This document shows, in pieces, positions 55,701 to 64,000 of a stretch of DNA of 64,000 nucleotides. Position 1 is the stretch's first letter. Each line of letters opens with the position of its first letter. Location of the stretch: NCBI GenBank assembly GCA_029168955.1, contig JAPDOI010000362.1, positions 558,001 through 622,000 of the forward strand, written 5' to 3'. The DNA comes from Aplectana chamaeleonis (taxonomy: Eukaryota > Nematoda > Chromadorea > Rhabditida > Cosmocercidae). A model generated the notes under the pieces. The model was not told where the DNA came from. It worked only from the letters and a program-made list of their open reading frames with translations, and ran no database searches. The position numbers and the translations under genes were made by a program.

Positions 55701-58416
55701 GAGCGGCCCCCTGCCCTTCTCACAAGCATTCATGCATGTCCCCTCAAGGCACGTTATCATAGTTTGGGAACTGAGGATCTTTCCCGCTCAGAGAGGTGTC
55801 TTTCTTCCTAACCCCTCCGTAAGTAGTGTGTATACTGATCAACTCATTCGGCGATCTTCATTATTATTATTAGTTCATCCAGAGTGGCATACCATCATAG
55901 ATTCAATATTCATGGAATCGCGTGTCTGGAAAAAAATCTAAATTGAATGCCCCCGAGAATAATTGTGAGCGCAATGATCTCAGCTGCCCGAGACGTTTTT
56001 CAATGTAACAGCATCGTCAAGTTACGTCAACACTGACTTCAGATCCACACATCTACTAAGGGGAACAGAAACTTGGTGCACACCTTAATCCGAAATCCGA
56101 TTTCTGAGTCAAGCACAACGCTTTAAATAGTAATCGGAAAAAAACAGGCATAGGGAATATATGAATCTGGTAGCGATTTTTCAATTGAAAAGAGAAAGTA
56201 GACTAAAGTGAAAATCGATGACGTTTGTAGAGAGAGTCGCACCTCTCGCCTTCATGGCATTCATGAAACAAAACAGAAGGACAATTCCGGATAGTGCCTA
56301 TATGCTGATTGATTTTGAGCGTGGTTCAAATTGTTGTATTTGACCGCATCGACAACTTTTGCAGAGATACGATTGTAAATTGGAAACACTAGCAAGAAAG
56401 TCTGTGAATAGATGCACCTACTCTGATGACGACAGAGTTCCAGCGAGCATGCAACAAAATATTCACATGGGCTCCAAATTCACCTTTGAAACTCGCCTCG
56501 ACGCCATTGAAGCGGTGGGTTTTTCTCGTCAGTGAGCCTTAGTGAATTCCTCCACAAGGTGATTTTTTAACAGGCAATCAAGTTCTGGTGGTCTCGTGTG
56601 AGGGAAGTCAATGGACCAGGAATGGAAGTGACCTTCAGAGAACAACACGTTGGAAGCCCAATAGCTTTTTTCACAAGGGTGAGAAACTCTCTGCCAGAAT
56701 CGATAGTATGTATGTAGTGCCTGTACTGTTTCCGCAACTACATGAAAAGTAGTGCACTGTGACAACAAAAGTCCTTTCAAGCAATTTACATGCCTCTGCC
56801 CGAATTTGACCTCGCATAAGGCCCTAGATATACCTAGACGTGCCTCCCGCGGCTTGTCTGCTATTGGTCAATTTCGAAATCTCACTAATTGCGGACGTCC
56901 CGCAAAAACCAGCGACGGCGAAACGTCTATGTCTAAATAGGGCCTAAGGAGCCGATTAGAGTCCTGACGCTGAAAGGCGCGGTGGCAGCATGCAATGGAG
57001 GGTAATTGATCGAGTGGCGTCGCATGATCGATACTTCTCCATTGCGTGCTGCCCCGCCTTCCCGCGAAGAGACTCTTGTCGGCCCTTAAATGTCACATTC
57101 CTTGTATACCCTGTCCCAAACGAGATGGCAAGCCTAGAGTCCAAAGAAGCAGCGCGCCGCCCTCTGCGACTCCGCCATCACCAGCGACCTGGAGTACCTG
57201 GATCGATGTTAAAGTTGTCTGAGACACTATAGAGACTGCAACCAAACAATGAAGTGAAATAATGGCCTCAGACAAGTTAAAACAGCTCGGTTGTATCGAG
57301 TTTTCAGTGAAAACGACGGGTTAGATGACTCTGTGCGCTCCGACCTGTTATCCATATCTTGAAAAACGTTCCCTGCCACGCGAAGAACAGCATATGTATC
57401 GAGAGTGAATATCACGAGCATTTCGAGAGAAAAGAACGCAAAAGGGCAAAGGAGTATGTAAGAAAATGAAGTGAGAAAGTTAAAAAAATTTCCAAAAATA
57501 CGAAAATGTCAGAGACGGGCGGCGCGCTGCGTCTTTGGGCTCTACGCTTGCCATCTCGTTTGGCGCATGGTATGTCAGAGGATCTACAGGATAGGGATAT
57601 ACTAGGTCGCGTGGTAAGGCTTCCATTTCCCAAGACCACATACACACATATCTGATGCTCAAACAGATGCTGGTAAGGCAGCGATTGCGAGGTAGGCTTG
57701 AGTTTAGGCAGCCATAAGACCGCGTTTTCATTCACAGTCGCATAAGCTCGTGAGAGCGAGTTACATACACGATAAAGTAGGGTCTCTGCTGATCGCTGAA
57801 AATGCACGATGTCATGTCACATGTTTGTAGCACACTGCATATAGCTTGCTGACCTTATTTTGTGCTGTTGCGAGCATGCTTGATATTCGAGGCCCAGGAT
57901 TTGTTACAGATATTTTATACTCAGGTGCATGCTACCCGTGATGAGCTGCGCAATCTGAACTCCTGACTGTACAGGTTTTCACAGCAGAGCTCTACCCAAA
58001 CCGCTGTCACCGCTGTACAGCAAGACTGTCGTAACAGCCGAGCCCTTAGCAAGACCTATCACAAAACTCTAGATAATCAAGGTCACAGAGACTCGAAACA
58101 GTCACATCACTACAAGATAATAAATGGCACTCTTTCTAAGATTTGCTTTCAGATGGCATGGGCAACTACTACACATGTGGGATGTGCGATTTCGGTGGGA
58201 GAAAAGTGTGGTAGCAACTGGTTCTCGTCATGCATATACAAACCCGGGTAATGCTTAGGCATTCACTCACGTTTTCTGTGTTCAGACAGGCACCAAGTTT
58301 TTTTTTATTTCAGCGGAAATATAGTCAACCACGTTATCTACAAGAAAGGAGTCCCTTGTTCCTCGTGTCCCAATGGCTACTTTTGTAATGGAGAGAGCCT
58401 GTGTCAGAAGGCATAG
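49758..58416 (+). CDS. Gene E: two-CAP-domain secreted protein (ASP/VAL family), 12 exons
   Basis: Exons: 49758-49799, 49857-50033, 50091-50188, 50254-50380, 50455-50540, 53187-53587, 54118-54199, 54423-54498, 56365-56514, 56574-56678, 58153-58247, 58314-58416. They total 1542 nt (513 aa), all phases join, and the stop is TAG. An in-frame ATG 6 nt upstream is possible, but 49758 aligns with the gene A start. The signal peptide is MSVLHALRLLVLLV plus the exon 2 start. CAP domain 1 (about 24-177) has ALKAHNDLRTDVATG and MIQGKTTKVGCY. The Cys segment and Thr-rich linker span about 177-310. CAP domain 2 (about 311-513) has DMHNYRR, RYDCKLET, AIKFWWSRVREV and MAWATTTHVGCA, and ends CNGESLCQKA. It is closest to gene A in this window, with shared intron sequence. 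It is predicted to be secreted; substrate and partner are unknown. Introns 5, 8 and 10 hold repeats. Confidence 0.88.
51380..51790 (+). repeat. Dispersed GC-rich repeat, copy 3 (inverted)
   Basis: The reverse complement matches 1-440 and 21490-21860 in block order (tgtagccagtccg, gttgctcactgaag, ccggactgatc, gctgaggtggaaaa). It lies in intron 5 of gene E. Confidence 0.6.
52183..52651. mobile_element. TIR element 7 of the AGGCA family (about 469 bp)
   Basis: The ends aggcagcagacatac and gtgtctgctgcct are inverted copies close to those of the palindrome at 23217-23868. The flanks are ctca and tcaa, so a TTAA target site is not preserved. It lies in gene E intron 5. Confidence 0.55.
53295..53570 (+). 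repeat. ACN tract encoding the Thr-rich linker of gene E
   Basis: An almost uninterrupted run of Thr codons in exon 6, with Ala, Pro, Ser and Ile interruptions. A repeating phrase (APTTTATTTTPTTTTTTT) has a period of about 60 bp. It is shorter than in gene A by a multiple of three (exon 401 versus 476 nt), consistent with repeat-length change under frame constraint. Confidence 0.85.
54840..54965 (+). repeat. Intron 8 'gaggctcat' repeat block of gene E
   Basis: It contains agtggctcacc, gaggctcatcttctttcctgg and cacgagccgaga in the same order as the intron 8 block of gene A (5930-6190, minus strand). Confidence 0.6.
55277..55743. mobile_element. Foldback element of the gcggcatgcatgaacgc family (about 467 bp)
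   Basis: The left end gggcggcatgcttgaacgc and right end cattcatgcatgtccc, plus an inner gaaccgctc / gagcggccccctg pair, relate it to the palindrome at 29345-29549. Open frames inside (such as LTAQERLKKMKKLG) are unassigned. It lies in gene E intron 8. Confidence 0.5.
56817..56948. mobile_element. 132-bp MITE with taaggccctag ends
   Basis: taaggccctagatatacctagacg and cgtctatgtctaaatagggcctta-like ends are inverted. They match the ends of the larger element at 47444-49510. It lies in gene E intron 10. Confidence 0.55.
57112..57575. repeat. Inverted repeat in gene E intron 10
   Basis: About 55 bp at 57112-57166 (ccaaacgagatggcaagc ... agcgcgccgccc) returns inverted at 57517-57575 with few mismatches. 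A small hairpin (ggcagcatgcaatggag / ctccattgcgtgctgcc) lies just left at 56985-57055. Confidence 0.6.
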
Positions 58417-58459
58417 ACGGAAAGAATCAGCCTTCGCAGATGACTTGTGAGACCTGCTA

Positions 58460-58465
58460 ATAAAT
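58460..58465 (+). promoter_or_regulatory. AATAAA polyadenylation signal of gene E
   Basis: AATAAA lies 44 bases after the TAG stop of gene E, the same distance as in gene A. Confidence 0.6.
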
Positions 58466-59430
58466 GGCTATGCATTTCTTGGAAACTGAACACTGCACTC
58501 TTGATCTATGTCACTGAAGCAAGAGAGGATTAGGGCCAGTTCGAATGATTATTAAGAAAATTACTACAGGTCTCCGGGAAGGTCTGATCAGTTCCACCTG
58601 CATGCTGACCTACTGGTTTAGTAAAATACCAAGTATTACTACGAATCTAAACGCTGTTATCTCCAACGGTTTACGCTAAGTGACTATATTTTCCGAACAA
58701 ATGGGACACAGCAGTCGACTTTATCGAGATTCGAACTGAAGTAAGGCGTCACAGCACATGTTGAATTGTGATCAAATATTCGCGTCGGCTAAAGCCACTT
58801 AATCCTGGACATTTTGCTTGGACGTTGTTTTTTGTTTGAATTGTTCCGATAAAATTTGAAACGTCTCCTTGCCGCTAATATGTTCGGAACTACCAGTTTT
58901 TGTACGAGCCCATATATTTTGCTCACCACGTGATTTTATTATTACTTACATCAGTCCAGTCATTTGACGCATATGCAGTCTCATATTGTCCGTCGCATAG
59001 TTATAGGAACACTTAAAATCTCGCTCGCTTCGTAGCTTGATTTTTATAGTGGCGACCCTTAGATGCCTCGGTAAAAATATATTCGAAGACTGAATTTAAG
59101 TGTGATTGTTTGTCTCTGTTGGCTATTATACTTAGTTTTCCTCCAGACGATCATATTTTGAGGGGCACTGGCATGTTCACAACAATATATATTAACTTGG
59201 AAATAATAACGATAGTAGAGCATATAAATAGGTAATGATATTGCCCTACCTTGAAACGACACAGTAAATACGATGCGGCATAGAAGCAATGCGATCGTTG
59301 AGTGAGGATGTTGTGCCAGGCTATGAAGACCGCATTTTCTACTCTTGTACGAAGGAATACTGTTTTCTATTTGTGTATAGCCTAGCTCCTTCATTCTGAG
59401 CAAGTCGAAGTAAGTCTTCACGGGCTTCTC
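58466..59430. other. Intergenic stretch, nothing recognised
   Basis: AT-rich, with short frames only. No repeat or gene identified. Confidence 0.4.
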
Positions 59431-60215
59431 ATGTCAAAATCTCCTTATCACTGTTAGATTTTCCCATGACCCACCGCTTTGCTGCTTGCTCCACCCGGAT
59501 TCATCTGAGCGAGCTAGGCGTTATATCTGACGCCCAGGGATGCCTCAGATATTTTCAATGGGATTAAGATCAGCACTGCACCCCGGCTAGCTCATCACAT
59601 CAATGTCCTTGGTTTAGAACAAAGCCGTTGACAGGCAACCAGCATGGATAGCTGCTTTATCTTATTGAAAATAGTATCGTGTTCGAGCGTGAAAAAAATA
59701 CCCTAACCATGGAACCAAATACTTTTGGGGGAAGGTTCTAGTACTCAATGAATTTGCTTTCAGTTGAAATGTTCTCTTAAGGGATAGAAAAGAAGCACGA
59801 AATGCCCCCCAAACCTTAGGACTCCCACCTCTGAAACTCCTCTTATGTGTAAGAAAGTAGCTCTCGTCCTTCCGAAGGTACCTCCAGTAACGTGCATATC
59901 CATCGGGATCATCCAAATTCCACTTATTCTCATCGGAAAAAACGACCTGAACCCATATTCTAGCAAAAACGGAACAAAAACGTAATCTAGCCAGAATTAA
60001 ACAAGATCACGCCTATTTTCAATCCCGCCCGATGTTGTTCTTGGCGAGCTCAACTCGCTTCACCTTGTGGGAACCAGTCATTCTCGGAGCATCTCTCAAC
60101 TTCCATGGGCACAGAGATCCCTATTTGATGATGATGCGATGGATCGTGTCATGGCCAAGAAGGGCCCGAGCAAGGTTTAATCCGGAAACGGGCTGCCGCT
60201 GAGTTTGAAACTTTT
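59430..60215 (-). pseudogene. Decayed Tc1-like transposase and element end
   Basis: Minus-strand fragments in changing frames read APRMTGSHKVKRVELAKNNI (about 60100-60030), VVFSDENKWNLDDPDGYARY (about 59950-59890) and PKVWGAF. After a gap follows GCSADLNPIENI (about 59585-59545). This is the motif order of a Tc1-like DDE transposase. Stops and shifts make it non-functional. 59437-59525 matches the terminal blocks at 13111-13168 and 14719-14820, so it probably holds the element's end. Confidence 0.7.
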
Positions 60216-60735
60216 AGTATGACTAGCCGTCTTTCACGTTTACTGGTCTTTTTTAACCTTGCCTGATGTGCAGCAGTTTCGTACGTGCACGGAGGCTTGA
60301 CGAAATTACTGATAACATTCACAGGGCTACAATTTCACGCGAAATCGCTAGGTTTGACAATACCGAGCCGTGGAACACAGAAATAAACGTTTTTTCTTCA
60401 AAATCGGAGAGCGTTGGAATCTTTGGCATTGTGGAAACCAGTGATCGACAAGAAGGGATCGACACAGCTGACTAAACATTTCCAATGCTGGAATGTGTCT
60501 CTTTTTTTGTTAAGGGCTTGTATCTTAACCAATCCATGCTTACAGGTGCGGCATTGAATCCCTATCCGTCCCTAACGCACCTGCGGCAGATTCCCATACT
60601 TGGATTATGAGCTGCTCTATTGCAAATCAAAATCGTTCCATACACCGAATTCCGCGCTTTTAGGCCACTATTTAATGTCTATGGTGTTTTCAGTTTCGAT
60701 TCTACTCATCGAAATGCACAGATAATGCTGAATGC

Positions 60736-60741
60736 TTTATT
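60736..60741 (-). promoter_or_regulatory. AATAAA polyadenylation signal of gene F
   Basis: AATAAA on the minus strand lies 28 bases past the gene F stop codon. Confidence 0.5.
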
Positions 60742-60768
60742 ACGTAGAATCTGATATTTGTGCTCAGA

Positions 60769-61025
60769 TCACACACACAAAAACATCGCATTGCAGGTGG
60801 TGCCGGAAGGACACTGAGAACATGGGCTTCCTTTGATGTACAGAACATGATTGACGATGTTTCCTCTGAAATGAGATTCATGAGCGCATCTCCAGTGACA
60901 TGCCCAAAATTTCACAAATACAAATCGTACCCAGGTTTGTATACGCATGCCGAGTAATAAGCACTGCCGCAATGTCCACTGGTAGATATCGCGCATCCGA
61001 TTCTCGTAGTTGTTGCCCATGCCAT
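60769..61025 (-). CDS. Gene F: last two exons of another ASP/CAP-domain gene (partial)
   Basis: Exon 61025-60931 (95 nt) encodes MAWATTTRIGCAIS to YSACVYKPG. Exon 60865-60769 (97 nt) encodes GNIVNHVLYIKGSPC to the Cys-rich end and TGA. Lengths and phases equal exons 11-12 of gene A. Between them is a 65-bp intron with a TTTCAG acceptor. The motif histidine of CAP domain 2 is replaced by Arg (TTRIGCA). No exon 10 equivalent is present up to 64000. The gene therefore either continues beyond the window, with the satellite array in intron 10, or is a truncated copy. Confidence 0.75.
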
Positions 61026-61682
61026 CTGAAAGATAGGAGGTATCCACGCTTTTCGATGGCGGGCCAAGTGAACAATGCCGAGGTCTTGTTGCCAAAGTTC
61101 TGGATCAATCGATCGGTCCTGTCTGTGCCGTTTTCAGTACCTTGCAGCCGGGGTTTGCTAGTGGTCTTCCACGCACTCAACACTACTTCAACTGAATCGA
61201 CAAAAACTTTCTACTATTTTGAACAACTACTTCTTCACCGACTCTAGAGTTTTTTCTGTATTTAATGCAAACCCTTACGCAGGAGAGTGGAGGTTGACTG
61301 AGGGGTTGGGGCTCCCCTTCTCGCCAGGGGTGTCCGGAATTTTCTGCTCTCTGAATTCTGTTTTCTGTCGTTTTACGTCTTTCTGTTTTCCGTTTCCTGT
61401 TTTCTGAAAGATCAACCCGAACTATTGAAAACCAGAAAAATTGTATTCATTCTCTCCGTATTGATGAGACCCAGTAACTTGAGGATGGTTATCTCGTCCG
61501 CAACGGAACGCCTATACGAACTTATAAAGATGTCGAGCAACAGCGACTGAGACGTTCCAAAAGACGACAAGCTACTTGACAGTTATAGCATAGAAGACCC
61601 TTCACGTGAGCCTCTCGTTGATATGTGCGAACGAACTCGTAGCGCCTATGATGAAATTTGTTTTTGATCGCTTATGATGAAA

Positions 61683-63158
61683 CCCGGCCAAAGCGCCGCT
61701 TCGCGGCGCTTTGTCCGGGAACCATAAGCCGGGGGGTTCGGGCCGCTTCGCGGCGCTCTGTCCGGAAACTGTGTGGCTTTTTTAAACAAATTAAATCCCT
61801 CACGGTCAGGAAAACCCCGGCCAAAGCGCCGCTTCGCGGCGCTTTGTCCGGGAACCATAAGCCGGGGGGTTCGCGCCGCTTCGCGGCGCTCTGTCCGGAA
61901 ACTGTGTGGCTTTTTTAAACAAATTAAATCCCTCACGGTCAGGAAAACCCCGGCCAAAGCACCGCTTCGCGGCGCTTTATCCGGGAACCATAAGCCGGGG
62001 GGTTTGCGCCGCTTCGCGGCGCTCTGTCCGGAAACTTTGTGGCTTTTTTAAACAAATCAAGTCCCTCACGGTCAGGAAAACCCCGGCCGAAGCGCCGCTT
62101 CGCGGCGCTTTGTCCGGGAACCATAAGCCGGGGGGTTCGCGCCGCTTCGCGGCGCTCTGTCCGGAAACTGTGTGGCTTTTTTAAACAAATTAAATCCCTC
62201 ACGGTCAGGAAAACCCCGGCCAAAGCGCCGCTTCGCGGCGCTTCGTCCGGGAACTATAAGTTGGTTCGCGCCGCTTCGCGGCGCTCTGTCCGGAAACTGT
62301 GTGGCTTTTTAAACAAATTAACTCCCTCATGGTCAGGAAAACGCCGGCCGAAGCGCCGCTTCGCGGCGCTTTATCCGGGAACCATAAGCCGGGGTTCGCG
62401 CCGCTTCGCGGCGCTCTGTCCGGAAACTTTGTGGCTTTTTGAAACAAATTAAATCCCTCACGGTCAGGAAAACCCCGGCCAAAGAGGCGCTTCGCGGCGC
62501 TTTGTCCGCGGACCATAAGCCGGTTCGCGCCGCTTCGCGGCGCTCTGTCCGAAACTTTGTGGCTTTTTTAAACAAATTAAATCCCTCACGGTCAGGAAAA
62601 CCCCGGCCAAAGCACCGCTTCGCGGCGCTTTATCCGGGAACCATAAGCCGGGGGGTTCGCGCCGCTTCGCGGCGCTCTGTCCGGAAACTTTGTGGCTTTT
62701 TTAAACAAATTAAATCCCTCACGGTCAGAAAAAACCCCGGCCAAAGCGCCGCTTCGCGGCGCTTTGTCCGGGAACCATAAGCCGGGGGGTTCGCGCCGCT
62801 TCGCGGCGCTCTGTCCGGAAACTGTGTGGCTTTTTTAAACAAATTAAATCCCTCACGGTCAGGAAAACCCCGGCCAAAGCGCCGCTTCGCGGCGCTTCAT
62901 CCGGGAACCATAAGCCGGGGGGTTTGCGAAGCTTCGCGGCGCTCTGTCCGGAAACCTTGTGGCTTTTTTAAACAAATTAAATCCCTCACGGTCAGGAAAA
63001 CCCCGGCAAAAGCGCCGCTTCGCGGCGCTTTGTCCGGGAACCATAAGCCGATGGGTTCGCGCCGCTTCGCGGCGCTCTGTCCGGAAACTGTGTGGCTTTT
63101 TTAAACAAATTAAATCCCTCACGGTCAGGAAAACCCCGGCCAAAGCGCCGCTTCGCAC
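61683..63158 (+). repeat. Tandem satellite, unit about 133 bp, about 11 full copies plus a partial
   Basis: Units start with (c)ggccaaagcgccgcttcgcggcgctt at spacings of about 128-133 bp. Each continues with ccgggaaccataagccgg, a second gcgccgcttcgcggcgc hairpin, tgtccggaaact, ggcttttttaaacaaatta and ccctcacggtcagg. The final unit breaks inside the first hairpin at about 63157. Overlapping frames across it (RRFAALCPG type) are artefacts of the repeat. It lies upstream of the gene F exons and may be intronic. Confidence 0.9.
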
Positions 63159-63159
63159 T

Positions 63160-64000
63160 AGCAAAGCAAAAAAAACTTTCTGTTTCAAAATAACTTTAAA
63201 ACACCTGAAACGGGGGATGGTGGTGGGTATCAAAGTCCCGGGAGCCCTATAATTACGATGTCCTGCTCCTAACGATTTGTAGAAATGCAGTTACCGCTTC
63301 TATTCGAGAAAATCCTCATCAACTGAAGCGTGCACTATCTCTACACGAATGATATCAATGGTCCGCCACAACTCTGCCGCTTACAAAGAGGTCCAGTAGT
63401 GTGTGAAAACACTACATTTTCCTGTCCTGACAGTTCAATTAATGATTTCAATTTCACTTAAAGACTTTTGAAACTGGATTGAAACTGGACTCTCTCAGGA
63501 CTGCTCTCACAGAAGAAATGAAAATTTGCCCATGATCCTTGCACGATTTTGTGTGGCGGGCCTTCTCAAACGCGGCAGTGCGCAGCTCCAGACCGTAATT
63601 TCACTCCGATAAGGACGCTGCTCACAGTCTGATACAACGAATTTTCGGAACTCTCCACAGTTTCCCCTTCATCTTTGTGATTAACGAACGATTCGTTCAA
63701 AATTCTTCATAACCAAAATTTATGGTCCACTTTGACGTGTGGATTACACGTCAAGTCCGAAAAAGGCCGCTGTAGGTGAAGCTGAAAATGTGACACCATA
63801 GCTAGGGTTCCTAGCTCAATAGAAACCGCTAGTCGGTCAGAAAGGTTTTCAAATTTTGGAGTAACAAAACTGTATTCTCCTCATTACGAAAATCTAAAAA
63901 ACACAACTGAGAAAAAAAGGAAGACACCGACGACAGAACTTTCATCTAAATTTTTCTGTGTAGGGATTAGTGAAGCAGTTTGGTCCTGAGTGAACTTCCA
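63160..64000. other. Right edge, nothing recognised
   Basis: No ASP exon, transposon protein or tandem repeat was found. Only short frames are present. Confidence 0.4.

Noticed and set aside
61683..63158. CRISPR-like array
   Set aside because: The whole 133-bp unit repeats, with no variable spacers, and the context is eukaryotic.
61646..63252. Overlapping 80-137-codon frames (RRFAALCPG repeats) as a repetitive protein gene
   Set aside because: They follow exactly from the 133-bp satellite and occur on both strands in several frames.

Overview
The window looks like nuclear DNA of a parasitic strongylid nematode, most likely a hookworm (Ancylostoma/Necator type). Its recognisable host genes are multi-exon members of the ASP/VAL family (Ancylostoma-secreted-protein-like, CAP/SCP domain) with GT-AG introns, TATA boxes and AATAAA signals. 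The rest is dense in nematode-type mobile elements: an RTE non-LTR retrotransposon, CR1-like non-LTR fragments, Tc1-like relics and many foldback/MITE elements. The species call is inference from gene family and repeat style.

Genes. Three two-domain ASP genes can be assembled exon by exon, each with 12 exons and identical splice phases: gene A (minus, 11746 to 3450, 536 aa), gene C (minus, 27368 to 20171, 431 aa) and gene E (plus, 49758 to 58416, 513 aa). Each encodes a signal peptide, a first CAP domain lacking the usual motif histidine, a Cys-bearing linker and a second CAP domain keeping that histidine. The linker is a long Thr-rich tract in A and E and is very short in C. Fragment B (minus, 18092 to 17817) keeps only promoter, signal-peptide exon and exon 2. 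Gene F (minus, 61025 to 60769) shows only the last two exons and probably begins right of the window.

Layout. 1-3.4 kb: dispersed and foldback repeats. 3.4-11.8 kb: gene A. 11.8-17.8 kb: MITEs and a decayed reverse transcriptase. 17.8-27.4 kb: fragment B and gene C, whose intron 6 is packed with TTAA-flanked elements. 27.5-49.6 kb: no ASP exons; a near-intact RTE element with a 12-bp target-site duplication (30105-33371), two CR1-like fragments, TTAA elements and several palindromes. 49.7-58.5 kb: gene E. 59.4-60.2 kb: decayed Tc1-like transposase. 60.7-64 kb: gene F 3' end and a 133-bp tandem satellite.

How it fits together. This is a local ASP gene array expanded by duplication. A and E still share intron sequence and a conserved upstream promoter block although they lie on opposite strands about 38 kb apart. 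The products are predicted to be secreted, as known for ASP/VAL proteins released by infective larvae and adults. I found no bacterial-type system, CRISPR array, tRNA or rRNA gene.
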